Assembly (NCBI RefSeq): GCF_045679555.1
Contig: NC_092092.1
Span: 6,536,653 to 6,600,652 of the forward strand
Length of the DNA stretch: 64,000 nt
Reading direction: 5' to 3'
Source: Salvelinus alpinus
Taxonomy: Eukaryota > Chordata > Actinopteri > Salmoniformes > Salmonidae
The translations under genes were made by a program, and so were the position numbers. Positions within the stretch are counted from its first letter, which is position 1. Every line of letters starts with the position of its first letter. The notes under the pieces were generated by a model. That model did not search any database. It was not told the origin of the DNA and saw nothing but the letters and a program-made list of their open reading frames with translations. This document shows positions 1 through 49,399 of this stretch, piece by piece.

Positions 1-430
1 GATGATTCCTTTTTAAGGTAACCCTTCTGTAGTTTAATATATATCTTCAGAGTAAGGTAATGGCATGTCTGTCAAGGAGCCAGATCTTGCAGCATGTGTT
101 TGGAGTTTGAGCAATCTCATGCTATTATTTGCCTGCTTGGGGAATTCATTAATGTGATGATGACTGATGAACATGAGCTCAGCATTCACACAGATGAACA
201 CATGGATCATGACGTTAGATACGGCAAAGACATGACATCCCCCATGATCACAACCATTACAGCACACACACAACTCTGCAAAAAGCTGTCTCACACACAC
301 ACCAGATATTATCTGTACCTCAGATGTACAGCATTGCTGTTATTCATTAACCTCTGGCAGTCAGCAACACACAACTGTAAAAATGCACATGCTGTTTTAA
401 AATCAAATCACTTTCCACAGTCGTGTGAGT

Positions 431-540
431 TCCAAATGGCACCCTATTACCTACTGTACATAGTGCACTACTTTTGATCAGTGCCCTATAGGTTCTTGTC
501 AGAAGTAGTGTACTATATAGTCAATAGGGTGCCATTTGGA
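431..540. mobile_element. palindromic MITE (CCAAATGGCACCC family)
   Basis: The left end CCAAATGGCACCCTATT is the reverse complement of the right end AATAGGGTGCCATTTGG, with further inner complementarity around AGTGCACTACTTTTGA. The same palindrome recurs at 1249, 26714, 38810 and 45988. Confidence 0.85.
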
Positions 541-1248
541 ACCCGATGTCAATACGGGTGTTGTTTCACATCATAAAAAGCCCATCTACTGTGACTGTCC
601 CATTGTGTCTCAATCTGGAAGGGATGGAAATACAACAAATATAAAAGAGACGGCTTGACAACGAGTCTATTCATCAGCCAAGAGTTGGGACAGAGCTGTT
701 ATACACAACATGTGGCAGAGTGAGACACACAGGGAGATGCTTTTCCAGGAGTTTGCATGATAGGCTATACAAGGACACTGTAGCCTTTGAATGACTTTAC
801 GCAGTTTATGACGTTTTACTCCATGAAGGACATCTATCCAGATACACAAGTGACGGTTCTACCTGCTACTAGTCATGTGAGTTTATAGCCTTCGTCCTTC
901 GGGGACAAGAACAGATCTATTCCATTCTGCATGTCCACATCACTGAACTAATAAATGTAACTCAACAAAGGGAGGACTCTGCAGCAGCAAACAACCAGAA
1001 GCCTTGAGAACTATGCAAATGTTACAACATGTTGCAAAATATCTGGTTTGCATGTTACGTAACAATAATAATATTATTATACCTCCAAGATAAAACATTT
1101 TTGTCAAAGAAAAGGACGACAATGATAACCAGCCTATTGGTGGGATTTACCACAGTATTAAGACGGAAGATTGAGCAAAGTCAAAGTTGAACTTTGGAAA
1201 TGACTGTGTGTTGGTGCCATCAGCCTGGAAGTGAACAGCAGTGTAAAG

Positions 1249-1393
1249 TCCAAAATGGAACCCTGTTCCCTATATAGTGCACTACTTTCAACCAGGACCC
1301 AGTCAGAAGTAGTGCACTGCACAGGAAATGCACAGGAAACCGCACAGGAAATGCACAGGAAACTGCACAGGAAATAGGGTGCCATTTGGGACA
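1249..1393. mobile_element. palindromic MITE with internal GCACAGGAAA duplications
   Basis: Same family as the element at 431. In its right arm the motif GCACAGGAAAY is repeated five times before AATAGGGTGCCATTTGG, a small tandem expansion inside the element. Confidence 0.8.
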
Positions 1394-1785
1394 CATCATA
1401 CAAGGTTTACTTTATCAAGTGATGAAGCCAGGCTGAGAAGTGGGCAGGTGGTTTGATAGGTGGGGACATAAAGGAGTAACCAATGCTTTTAAAAACACAA
1501 GAAGACACACTCTGTAACAGTAAACTCACTCTATCCAGTGAAGGGTTTTTGCGTTGGGGATTATTAGGTTTGAGGATCACGTGAGGTGAGACGACATTAG
1601 AGTATATATGGAACCTAGTTAGATCTGTGAGCAAACAAACACTGTTTTTACACAACGACAATATCGGAGTACTGGAATCAGTCAATTACTATGACCACTT
1701 AACAATTTGAGTGCCTTTCTCCCATGAATAAAAATCTACTGCTCTACTACTGTAGAGATCATGATTCATTCCCACTGCCTCTGGG

Positions 1786-1918
1786 ACCAGTTTCCCGGAC
1801 ACTGGATAAGCCCAGAATAAGCCTGGACTAAGAAAAGAAGCATGCTCAATGGAGAACATCCTTTGAAAGTACTTTTAAGAACAGGAATAGGCTTAACCTG
1901 TATTCTGGAAACTGGCCA
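1786..1918. mobile_element. short palindromic MITE (GTTTCCCGGACAC family)
   Basis: The left end CAGTTTCCCGGACAC pairs imperfectly with the right end TATTCTGGAAACTGG, and the centre contains ATGCTCAATGGAGAACATCC. Related sequences lie at 18626-18725 and 57850-57967. Confidence 0.6.
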
Positions 1919-2006
1919 CCTGATCTTACTGGAAAGCAATATGACAGAGAAGAGAGATAAATCAATAGCACATGACTCAGCAGTACTCTGGATCAATAGA
2001 ACACCT

Positions 2007-4238
2007 AAAGAACATCCTATTACCGGCATCTATAGCACAGGAGAAGAACATCCTATTACCGGCATCTATAGCACAGGAGAAGAACATCCTATTACCGGCA
2101 TCTATAGCACAGGGGAAGAACATCCTATTACCAACATCTACAGCACAGGAGAAGAACATCCTATTACCGGCATCTATAGCACAGGAGAAGAACATCCTAT
2201 TACCAACATCTACAGCACAGGAGAAGAACATCCTATTACCAACATCTACAGCACAGGGGAAGAACATCCTATTACCAACATCTATAGCACAGGGGAAGAA
2301 CATCCTATTACCGGCATCTATAGCACAGGAGAAGAACATCCTATTACCGGCATCTATAGCACAGGAGAAGAACATCCTATTACCGGCATCTATAGCACAG
2401 GAGAAGAACATCCTATTACCGGCATCTATAGCACAGGAGAAGAACATCCTATTACCGGCATCTATAGCACAGGAGAAGAACATCCTATTACCGGCATCTA
2501 TAGCACAGGGGAAGAACATCCTATTACCGGCATCTATAGCACAGGGGAAGAACATCCTATTACCGGCATCTATAGCACAGGAGAAGAACATCCTATTACC
2601 GGCATCTATAGCACAGGGGAAGAACATCCTATTACCGGCATCTATAGCACAGGGGAAGAACATCCTATTACCGGCATCTATAGCACAGGGGAAGAACATC
2701 CTATTACCAACATCTACAGCACAGGGGAAGAACATCCTATTACCAACATCTACAATACAGGAGAAGAACATCCTATTACCAACATCTACAATACAGGAGA
2801 AGAACATCCTATTACCAACATCTATAGCACAGGAGAAGAACATCCTATTACCGGCATCTATAGCACAGGGGAAGAACATCCTATTACCAACATCTATAGC
2901 ACAGGAGAAGAACATCCTATTACCAACATCTACAATACAGGAGAAGAACATCCTATTACCGGCATCTATAGTACAGGAGAAGAACATCCTATTACCAACA
3001 TCTACAGCACAGGGGAAGAACATCCTATTACCAACATCTACAATACAGGAGAAGAACATCCTATTACCGGCATCTATAATACAGGAGAAGAACATCCTAT
3101 TACCGGCATCTATAATACAGGAGAAGAACATCCTATTACCAACATCTATAATACAGGAGAAGAACATCCTATTACCGGCATCTACAATACAGGAGAAGAA
3201 CATCCTATTACCGGCATCTACAATACAGGAGAAGAACATCCTATTACCGGCATCTACAATACAGGAGAAGAACATCCTATTACCGGCATCTACAATACAG
3301 GAGAAGAACATCCTATTACCGGCATCTACAATACAGGAGAAGAACATCCTATTACCGGCATCTACAATACAGGAGAAGAACATCCTATTACCGGCATCTA
3401 TAATACAGGAGAAGAACATCCTATTACCGGCATCTACAATACAGGAGAAGAACATCCTATTACCGACATCTACAATACAGGAGAAGAACATCCTATTACC
3501 GACATCTACAATACAGGAGAGGAACATCCTATTACCGACATCTACAATACAGGAGAAGAACATCCTATTACCAACATCTACAATACAGGAGAAGAACATC
3601 CTATTACCAACATCTACAATACAGGAGAAGAACATCCTATTACCAACATCTATAGCACAGGAGAAGAACATCCTATTACCAACATCTATAGCACAGGAGA
3701 AGAACATCCTATTACCAACATCTATAATACAGGAGAAGAACATCCTATTACCAACATCTATAATACAGGAGAAGAACATCCTATTACCAACATCTATAAT
3801 ACAGGAGAAGAACATCCTATTACCAACATCTATAATACAGGAGAAGAACATCCTATTACCAACATCTATAGCACAGGAGAAGAACATCCAATTACCAACA
3901 TCTACAATACAGGAGAAGAACATCCTATTACCAACATCTATAGCACAGGGGAAGAACATCCTATTACGAACATCTACAATACAGGAGAAGAACATCCTAT
4001 TACCAACATCTATAGCACAGGAGAAGAACATCCAATTACGAACATCTACAATACAGGAGAAGAACATCCTATTACCAACATCTACAATACAGGAGAAGAA
4101 CATCCTATTACCAACATCTACAATACAGGAGAAGAACATCCTATTACCAACATCTACAATACAGGAGAAGAACATCCTATTACCAACATCTATAGCACAG
4201 GAGAAGAACATCCTATTACCAACATCTATAGTACAAGT
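2007..4238. repeat. 36-bp minisatellite, 62 copies
   Basis: The unit begins GAACATCCTATTACCGGCAT and recurs every 36 bp from 2010 to 4206, i.e. 62 copies, with point variants (GGC/AAC/GAC; AGC/AAT). The period is a multiple of three and lacks stops, so two plus-strand frames and one minus-strand frame stay open for more than 750 codons (12-residue repeats such as GEEHPITGIYST). There are no splice sites or domain, so I regard it as non-coding DNA in vcl intron 6. Confidence 0.95.
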
Positions 4239-5214
<976 letters not shown>

Positions 5215-5498
5215 TTAGCTGTAGAAGTAGTGGTCTAATGAGCAGTGATTGGTCAAAACATTTACCCTCCTCCTTGTCTGTGACGAGCAGCTCTCGAGGG
5301 TCGAGGTGTGTGAGCGTGAGAGAGAGGGGCAAAGACAAGCTGCCCAGGTACAGATCCAATATCTCCCCCCCCCCCCCCCCAATCCTAACATTAGCCGTTA
5401 ATGTTACAAAACGGACCCAAGATCGGCATCTAGGGGAAGCCTCTCCCTACACCGGCCAAAGACAACCCCGGGGGGTGTGGTTCTAGCTAGCTCCGTAC

Positions 5499-35984
<30,486 letters not shown>

Positions 35985-36211
35985 TCAAAAGTTCCCTCTC
36001 TTGTTTGTGCCCCTGTAAAGTCTAAGGTTAATCCAACACTTTCCTTGCCCAGCACAGTTTCGCTCTCTGGGAACACTAACTACTCCCCTTGCAACCATCA
36101 ATGTGAGAATCCCCAACCGCAGCTCTCGAAGAGTGAGCAACCTACCCGACAAAATGCTATGTCCGCCACCTGACCAATAAGAGAAATGGCATATATGTTA
36201 CCGCAAACGCG

Positions 36212-36255
36212 ATTGGCACAAGCTGATGTCACTCTTTCCCGATAGGCTCCGCCTG
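36212..36255 (-). promoter_or_regulatory. vcl: candidate vcl proximal promoter elements
   Basis: On the minus strand, in order towards the gene, lie GGCGGAGCC (GC-box-like), TGACATCA (CRE-like, 36224-36231) and CCAAT (36212-36216), about 290-330 bp upstream of the ATG. No TATA box is evident. Function is inferred from position and motif only. Confidence 0.45.
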
Positions 36256-36318
36256 TTCCACATAGTCGAGTTTGCTAGAGATGCGAGTTCTCCCCAAATT
36301 ACGTAAACATTCTCATGC

Positions 36319-36328
36319 CCTAAAAAGG
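36319..36328 (-). promoter_or_regulatory. vcl: CArG box (SRF site) upstream of vcl
   Basis: CCTAAAAAGG on the plus strand (CCTTTTTAGG on the minus strand) is a perfect CC(A/T)6GG match about 400 bp upstream of the vcl ATG. Vinculin is a known SRF/MRTF target in mammals. Confidence 0.6.
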
Positions 36329-36329
36329 G

Positions 36330-37600
36330 AAATATGACTCTGTTGAGAGGAGCGAATTCAAACCAGCAAGGACAGACGGTGTAAACTGTAGTGACGCATC
36401 AGGTTTGACAAGATGCTGGCAGAAGGGACTGAAATATAGCCTAGTTGCTTTTGGATATAGGCTATACCTCTGTCCATCTTATTTATAACGGTAGGATAAA
36501 CAATGATATAATAGAATAGAATGGAATAGAATAGAATAGAATAGGGAAATGTTTTTGGCTTTGAAGAAATTATTTAAAAATGGATAGAATTCACAGATAT
36601 TGATTTAATATATATTCCATTATATACATTTTTTACTACAGTTATGACACAACATATTACAAACTACAGCGCTCAAGTAATTCTTCAAAGTATACCGGAC
36701 CAGAAGCCTACAACTAAATGTAATCTTTATGCCGAAGTCAGGGATCGGTAGGATAGGCACTGTATACAGAGGGTAACATGTTTGTTTGAAGACTGAAACT
36801 GGTGTGATTTTATGAGCCTAAGTTCAAGAGTTCAAGACTTATGGAGTCTACCCACTGCCAGGCCAGTGGCAATTGACCACACTGTACATCCACCTATTCA
36901 CAGTTGATCCTGTGAGATCAGCCTCAGACATAATTATCATGTCGTTTTCACTTTCATACTTTAGTAGGCAACACACTCAAACCCCCTAGACTGGAGAAAA
37001 AATATTTTTATTAAAACACAGTGTAACAGAAATCAAGCATGGGCACATTTGTGTACTAACTCTGGTCAAAACGATTTATTCTAGTTCTGGTCTACTTGTG
37101 TGTAGCATAACACATTTCTCAAATTCCATCTCCTCCCTTTACAACCTGAAATAACAATACTGCTGTATAAAAAAAATAAAAAACATACAACCAAACCAGT
37201 GAAGGAATTCCCTCAGATTCCCAGGAGGCTGCAAGGCAGCATCCTACTTCCTAAAAAGGAAGTCTTGAAAAGAAAGAATCAAGGAAGTTGTTCTGTTTCA
37301 GACCTCATGTAAACATTCTATCTCGCTAGTGTTTTATCGTCTATAAGCAAAGATAATTCAATCAAAGATCCTCAAATATACAAGATTTAAATTTCAAATT
37401 TAAACCTTATTTCAGAAGTTTTAATATAATCATCTTCGATATTTAGTTAATCTCTCATTTAGGCATGGATGTCTGACATGTCTGTGAAGTACACAGACAG
37501 CATTCAGTAGTTAGTTCCATGTAGGGTAAAATATATGGAGTTGAAGAGTACACTGCATCCCTAGAACACTGCACTAACACCATATAATCACTACTCACTA
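36330..37600. other. vcl-plau intergenic region, left part
   Basis: No coding exon recognised. A (GAATA)n-like tract lies at 36510-36545. A minus-strand AATAAA (37007-37012) precedes AT-rich sequence but is not tied to any exon here. Confidence 0.5.
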
Positions 37601-37803
37601 CAGGATTACTGCTATATAGCTAAATGCAGCCATTTCAGTTCCTCTCCAGGATTACTGCCGTATAACTAAATGCAGCCATTTCAGTTCCTCTCCAGGATTA
37701 CTGCCGTATAACTAAATGCAGCCATTTCAGTTCCTCTCCAGGATTACTGCTATATAGCTAAATGCAGCCATTTCAGTTCCTCTCCAGGATTACTGCCATA
37801 TAA
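37601..37803. repeat. 46-bp array, about four copies
   Basis: CAGGATTACTGCTATATAGC plus TAAATGCAGCCATTTCAGTTCCTCTC repeats with period 46. Confidence 0.92.
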
Positions 37804-38055
37804 CCGACCCAAATCAGTAAATTTTTAAGGAAGCAGAATAGAGTTTGTAAATATGAGAAATCAGGTTTAGGCTCTGTAGCCTTCGAGGACTTCCCTTATT
37901 TCAGAATGCTTGAAAAGCTGATGATATACTTGTACTGTTTTGTCAAATACTAGCTATTTGATGTGCAAGCAACTGCAAATCACTATTTCTTTGCAGTATC
38001 TTTCCATGATACCACTCTTACTTAGATGGATCCATAATAATGTGATCATCCAAAA

Positions 38056-38283
38056 GGCCCATAGAGAATGGAGACGCTATAGAAAAGGCCTAGATGACAG
38101 TACACAAGGAGGCCCATAGAGAATGGAGACGCTATAGAAAAGGCCTAGATGGCAGTACACAAGGAGGCCCATAGAGAATGGAGACGCTATAGAAAAGGCC
38201 CAGATGACAGTACACAAGGAGGCCCATAGAGAATGGAGACGCTATAGAAAAGGCCTAGATGACAGTACACAAGGAGGCCCATC
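38056..38283. repeat. 55-bp array, four copies
   Basis: GGCCCATAGAGAATGGAGAC begins each unit at 38056, 38111, 38166 and 38221; copies are nearly identical. Confidence 0.94.
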
Positions 38284-38367
38284 TCTCTCTAGGAAGGCAC
38301 GCCTGCAGGTAAGATAACCAAAGAGAAGAAGAGTCCATTCTAGATATAAAAATCAAAGGAAAGCAGC

Positions 38368-38760
38368 AGGTTGTAGTTCTCTGAAGTATGGGGTTGTAGT
38401 TCTCTGAAGTCTGGGGTTGTAGTTCTCTGAAGTCTGGGTTTGCTCCAAGGACCCTCCCCTGTGAAGGCAGCAGGCTGTAGTTCTCTGTAGTCTGGGGTTG
38501 TAGTTCTCTGTAGTCTGGGGTTGTAGTTCTCTGAAGTCTGTGTTTGCTCCAAGGACCCTCCCCTGTGAAGGCAGCAGGCTGTAGTTCTCTGTAGTCTGGG
38601 GTTGTAGTTCTCTGAGGTATGGGGTTGTAGTTCTCTGAGGTGTGGGGTTGTAGTTCTCTGAGGTGTGGGGTTGTAGTTCTCTGAGGTATGGGGTTGTAGT
38701 TCTCTGAGGTGTGGGGTTGTAGTTCTCTGAGGTGTGGGGTTGCTCCCAGGACCCTCCCCT
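38368..38760. repeat. 23-bp array with higher-order spacer
   Basis: GGGTTGTAGTTCTCTGAGGTG repeats about 13 times, punctuated by GCTCCAAGGACCCTCCCCTG and AAGGCAGCAGGCTGTAG blocks that themselves recur. The minus-strand frame (LRELQPHTSENYNP cycles) is an artefact. Confidence 0.9.
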
Positions 38761-38809
38761 GTTAATAGTTTGGAATGCATGTGGGTTTGGCTGCTGGTCA
38801 AGATGGGTG

Positions 38810-38980
38810 GCTGTGTCCCAAATGGCACCCTATTCCCTATGTAGGGCACTACTTTTAAAAATGTAACTAGGCAAGTTAAGAACAAATTCTTATTTACAAT
38901 AACAGCCTAGGAACAGTGGGTTAACTGCCTTGTTCAGGGGCAGAACAACAGATTTTTATCTTGTCAGCTTAGGGATTTGA
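38810..38980 (-). mobile_element. half MITE plus partial HpaI-type SINE
   Basis: The left MITE arm AATGGCACCCTATTCCCTAT runs into a minus-strand SINE (AACTAGGCAAGTTAAGAACA, AGTGGGTTAACTGCCTTGTT). The sequence after it, TTTGAGACATAGCCCC, may be the other MITE end. Confidence 0.7.
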
Positions 38981-39227
38981 GACATAGCCCCTGGCCTCCT
39001 TCTTCCACACAGACCTGATATAGAACTGTTGATATTTGTATTTAGTTCCTACTCAAACATTTCTGGTGGCATGAGTAAGTGTTAAGTGTTTACACATTTC
39101 ATTGTTATAACTATTGTGAAGTAAACAGATGCATACTGTGCCCTATGATGCCGTGCTATCATTTGCTGTATTAGGAATTGTCCTGATATTGCTGAAAGCA
39201 TTCTTTAGAATGCAGTGTTTAATTGCT

Positions 39228-39463
39228 CAATTGTAATTACTTCGCCACTATGGCCTATTTATTACCTTACCTCCCTTATCTTACCTCCCATATACAGACT
39301 TTTCTATAGTGTTATTGACTGTACGTTTGTTTATTCCATGTGTAACTCTGTGCTGTTTGTGTCGCACTGCTTTTGCTTAATCTTGGACAGGTCGCAGTTG
39401 TAAATGAGAACTTGTTCTCAACTGGTCTACCTGGATAAATAAAGGTGAAATAAAAAAAAATAA
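39228..39463 (+). mobile_element. 3' end of LINE family A, plus strand
   Basis: Runs from AATTACTTCGCCACTATGGC to GGATAAATAAAGGTGAAATA followed by an A-rich tail. It is the reverse complement of the 3' parts of the copies at 10173 and 33828. Confidence 0.85.
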
Positions 39464-41090
39464 TAAAATATGTTTTGAGAAAGGCTCTTTTGAAGCCTCA
39501 ACAACACTACTCTGTCTGTACAAAGGCCTTGCAATTCCATGGATAGTTAACACCTGACACCATCTGGTGGTGAAATGTACTAAATACAATAGGTTGAAAT
39601 AATTGAGGAAATTCGATTCTCACTATCATGCACCAATTAGAACCTGTACTACATTATTATACTGGAAAATGACTACGGGAGGACTTTCAAAATGTTGTTT
39701 TGTATCAAATGTAAATCTTACAAGCTTCTTAAGTTAAACCGTTGTGTCGTTTTAACTCAGCTAGCCACCCCATCTTCACTAAACTCTATCACCTATGTAT
39801 ACTTGGTACTGTACAGAGGTAGCGTGATATATATCTCTGTAGGTATCACTGCATGTCTTTAAAAATTGGATTTGGTTAATGTTTGTTACTCATCCAGTCT
39901 CAAGTTCTCTGGTGAAACCCGAAACCGGATGATGTCACCGTAGGTTACTGTAACCGTGGGGACCCCAGCTCTGAGTATGTAATTCCTGCCATGGCTGATG
40001 TGTTTTACACACCCCTCCTTTCCCACACTTTCCCCTCGATAACATATTCCCAAAGCGTTAAAACAAAAATAACACGGTGGGTCAGGGACAGCTGCCGTGG
40101 TGCTGCTAGTGGCTTCCTGTGAGGAGGGCTTCCACTAAATCCCTGCACTGAGTGTCAAGTTCTCCAGCACAGACACACACACAGAGCGCTGCGTGTCAAG
40201 TCTCACAACAGTTGTCATGACTTCCCTGCCAGGCTGAAGACAAGGTAAGCCCCCCTCTTCTCCCCACTCTGTAACTCACCACTCAGACCTTTAAATGGTC
40301 TGGAGAGACAAAGTGGGAGAGAGAGAGAGAGAGAGAGATCATTGTGCCTAGTAAGTATTAGAATATAGTCATGGACTAGGTATGAAATAAATATGTAAAA
40401 GAGTTTTAGCTAAATGACCCAAAACAATAGTAAAGCTAATGTAATTCATTGTGTGAAAAACCATGACAAAATTAAAATAAAGATTCTGAGTTACAAGCAG
40501 ATAATATTTCTTGCCAATAGAGATGGAATTCGTCTTTCAACAGCTGCATTCCAACAACAAGAAGTCTCCTTTTATGGGTTGAATGGAATGAGTTGGGAAA
40601 CTCAGGTTCACCGCTATAGGCCTCTCACCAGGCACTAATAACACTGAAGAATTCCAAAAACATAGGCTAAATGTTTTACCATTAACTGACTAACTTTTCC
40701 CCAGGCTAATTGTTACCACATACATTAGAAGCATTGGTTCAACAGAAAGAGAGCTGGCAGGTGGACAAGACTGTCAACTGACTGACCCCTACAAAATCAC
40801 ACAAATCTGTTATTAACAAGACCTGTAATTGGAGATATGAAGCATTCCTTTCATCCAGGTGACAAATATAAGGCAAAACTCTAGCCTTAATTACGTTTAA
40901 ATGGCCATCGGGTAAAAGATCTCAAACCTTGTGGTTCAAGGTTGACCACCGGTCCATCCAGATTCCAGATTCATGACTAGGTCGAGGCTCCTGGGTGGTG
41001 AGGATTGTGTGGGTGTTGTGGGTGGATTAAGGTGGTGTATGTTATTAGGTAGTATGATAACCATACTACAAGCTGTCACTGGTGAGTCAC
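39464..41090. other. vcl-plau intergenic region, right part
   Basis: No supported exon. A short minus-strand frame near 39893-40010 and a donor-like AAG/GTAAGC near 40240 were looked at and not accepted. Confidence 0.5.
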
Positions 41091-41091
41091 T

Positions 41092-41402
41092 GGAAGGAGA
41101 TCTTCCCACATTTGCGACAGTAGACGTTCCAGGTTAGAAGGAGATCTTCCCACATTTGCGACAGTAGACGTTCAAGGTTAGAAGGAGATCTTCCCACATT
41201 TGCGACAGTAGACGTTCAAGGTTAGAAGGAGATCTTCCCACATTTGCGACAGTAGACGTTCAAGGTTAGAAGGAGATCTTCCCACATTTGCGACAGTAGA
41301 CGTTCAAGGTTAGAAGGAGATCTTCCCACATTTGCGACAGTAGACGTTCAAGGTTAGAAGGAGATCTTCCCACATTTGCGACAGTAGACGTTCCAGGTTA
41401 GA
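41092..41402. repeat. 44-bp array, seven copies, just downstream of plau
   Basis: GGAGATCTTCCCACATTTGC plus GACAGTAGACGTTCAAGGTTAGAA repeats with period 44. It ends about 50 bp past the plau polyadenylation signal. Confidence 0.94.
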
Positions 41403-41453
41403 AGTTGAAACCGTTTTGTAATACCATTAGATTTGTGAGTAATATAAAAATGC

Positions 41454-41459
41454 TTTATT
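41454..41459 (-). terminator. plau: plau polyadenylation signal
   Basis: AATAAA on the minus strand, about 160 nt after the stop codon, which would give a short 3' UTR. Confidence 0.7.
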
Positions 41460-41615
41460 GTTGCCCCTTTTGAAAAAGACAGAAGTACAAAAATATGTTT
41501 ACATTTCAGTCGTTAAAATACTTATATTCCTATATGTACAATTATACAACATGATATAGTGTCTATAACCGACCCTACGGAGTTTATTTATGTAGGTACA
41601 TAGACCCTGAGGAGG

Positions 41616-47854
<6,239 letters not shown>

Positions 47855-47987
47855 CTCTCTCTGTTGAGTAAAGTATCTATTGTACTTCTTGCACAAAGAG
47901 TTTGGCGAAATCGTGTGGTCAGGACTTGCAGTGTTTCTCAGTAGTAGTCCTCGGATCTCACGAAGGGGCAAAATGTTTCTCTGCTGC

Positions 47988-47995
47988 TTATATAG
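47988..47995 (-). promoter_or_regulatory. plau: plau TATA box
   Basis: TATATAAG on the minus strand, about 135 nt upstream of the ATG; transcription would start near 47960, giving an unspliced 5' UTR of roughly 105 nt. Confidence 0.7.
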
Positions 47996-48012
47996 AGTGA
48001 GGAACAGATGTG

Positions 48013-48017
48013 ATTGG
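48013..48017 (-). promoter_or_regulatory. plau: plau CCAAT box
   Basis: AACCAATCA on the minus strand, about 20 bp upstream of the TATA box. The spacing is short but the match is perfect. Confidence 0.5.
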
Positions 48018-48099
48018 TTAGAAGGAAGCTCGTTGACAGGTTGGGCATGTCTAAACCGTGTGAAGGAACACTGTGGGATTATCACAGGAAGACACAATC

Positions 48100-48840
48100 C
48101 TTATTGATGATTCATGTTTGATTCTACAGAAAGAGCAGCACTCGACAACTGTCAGGAAACATGCCAAAACACATGTTGATGACTACGAACAGATGCAAAT
48201 AAGTTCACTAAATATGACTGTTTTGCACTATGTACTGAATATCTGAAGATCATATTAAGTAGAATAATGACATATCCCTTATCAGTCTGTTTTTCAGTCT
48301 GGTTCCTTTCGAAAACCAAACCTCTGTTTGGTTTTCCCATCCGGTGACTGTAGAACCAGTCACACCAGTGAAACCATGACAACCACCTAACCGATACCAG
48401 TTTGGCAACTGGCAGTTTGGCAATGCCCACAGCAAAAATGATGTTGAGCATTTGTTTTGTTCCACTCCACGACATCAGATGGGGAAAATTCCCCCATCAA
48501 AATGGGGAAAATTCTGTTTGGATCCAGGCTGGCTAACCTCAACAAAAGAAAAATCATTTTTTAGAATATGTAAACTGGTGGAACGCAGACATTCAAACAC
48601 AGGAAATTAAACTCTTTAGTGTTGTTTATGAGGTTGCTGCATGATTGTAGACATATTTCCATAGGCCACAGAATGTCAAAACAATCCACTCCAACATCTA
48701 AAAGGAGTAATTGTTATTTTTTAAATTAACCATATTGAAAGATTTATTCAACCCAACTTTATTATTTGTTGCAGATGTGATCTGCAAGATCACTGCATAT
48801 CTTGCATACCTATTAGAATTTTCTGAAATGATGGGTAACG
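48100..48840. other. plau-hid1 intergenic spacer
   Basis: No exon recognised. The GTTTGGCAACTGGCAGTTTG region near 48400 has internal repeats; open frames here match nothing I know. Confidence 0.5.
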
Positions 48841-49128
48841 TACACTGAGTGGACAAAACATTAAGGACACCTGCTCTTTCTATGACATAGACTGACCAGG
48901 TGATTTAAGTGCCTTTGATCGGGGTACGGTAGTAGGTGCCAGATGCACCCGTTTGAGTGTGTCAAGAACTGCAACGCTACTGGGTTTTTCATGCTCAACA
49001 ATTTCCCGTGTGCATCAAGAATGATCCACCACCCAAAGGACATCCAGCCAACTTGACACAACAGTGGGAAGTATTGAAGTCAACATGGGCCAGAATCCCT
49101 GTGGAATGGTTTCGACACCGTGTAGCGA
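48841..49128 (+). mobile_element. Tc1-like transposon remnant, truncated 3'
   Basis: The terminal repeat TACACTGAGTGGACAAAACA is followed by sequence homologous to 22320-22540 (CAAGAACTGCAACGCTACTG, CATCCAGCCAACTTGACACA). It breaks off at GTGTAGCG and joins another repeat. Confidence 0.78.
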
Positions 49129-49130
49129 AA

Positions 49131-49390
49131 ATACCCTCAAATTAAAATACCCTCAAATTAAACATGGCAGTCTGCACTTTAACCTAATAGTACATTAAAG
49201 CCAGCAGTCTGCACTTTAACCTAATAGTAAGTTAAAGCCAGCAGTCTGCACTTTAACCTAATAGTAAGTTAAAGCCAGCAGTCTGCACTTTAACCTAATA
49301 GTACATTAAAGCCAGCAGTCTGCACTTTAACCTAATAGTATCATTTCAAATCCAAAGTGATGGAGTATAGAGCCAAAACAACAAAACACA
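49131..49390. mobile_element. fragment of the plau-intron MITE family with 37-bp array
   Basis: CCTCAAATTAAA, CACTTTAACCT and TTCAAATCCAAAGTG correspond to the reverse complement of 41880-41935. A 37-bp unit starting CAGTCTGCACTTTAACCTAA repeats about four times (49168-49340). Confidence 0.72.
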
Positions 49391-49399
49391 AAGTGTGTA

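Larger units (their letters stand above)
1..1785. other. vcl intron 6, left part
   Basis: No coding exon recognised on either strand. It holds two copies of a palindromic MITE (listed separately); open frames here show no family resemblance and are probably chance. Confidence 0.7.

Noticed and set aside
37000..37600. Possible 3' UTR of a minus-strand gene (AATAAA at 37007-37012)
   Set aside because: No coding exon upstream other than plau, which has its own closer signal at 41454-41459.
39893..40010. Minus-strand frame with VPTVTVTYGDIIRFRVSPEN as a possible terminal exon
   Set aside because: Only about 45 codons, no convincing acceptor, no family I recognise; likely chance.
40200..40250. 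Plus-strand AAGACAAG/GTAAGC as a splice donor of an unknown exon
   Set aside because: Good donor consensus but the upstream frame stops at once and no partner exon was found.
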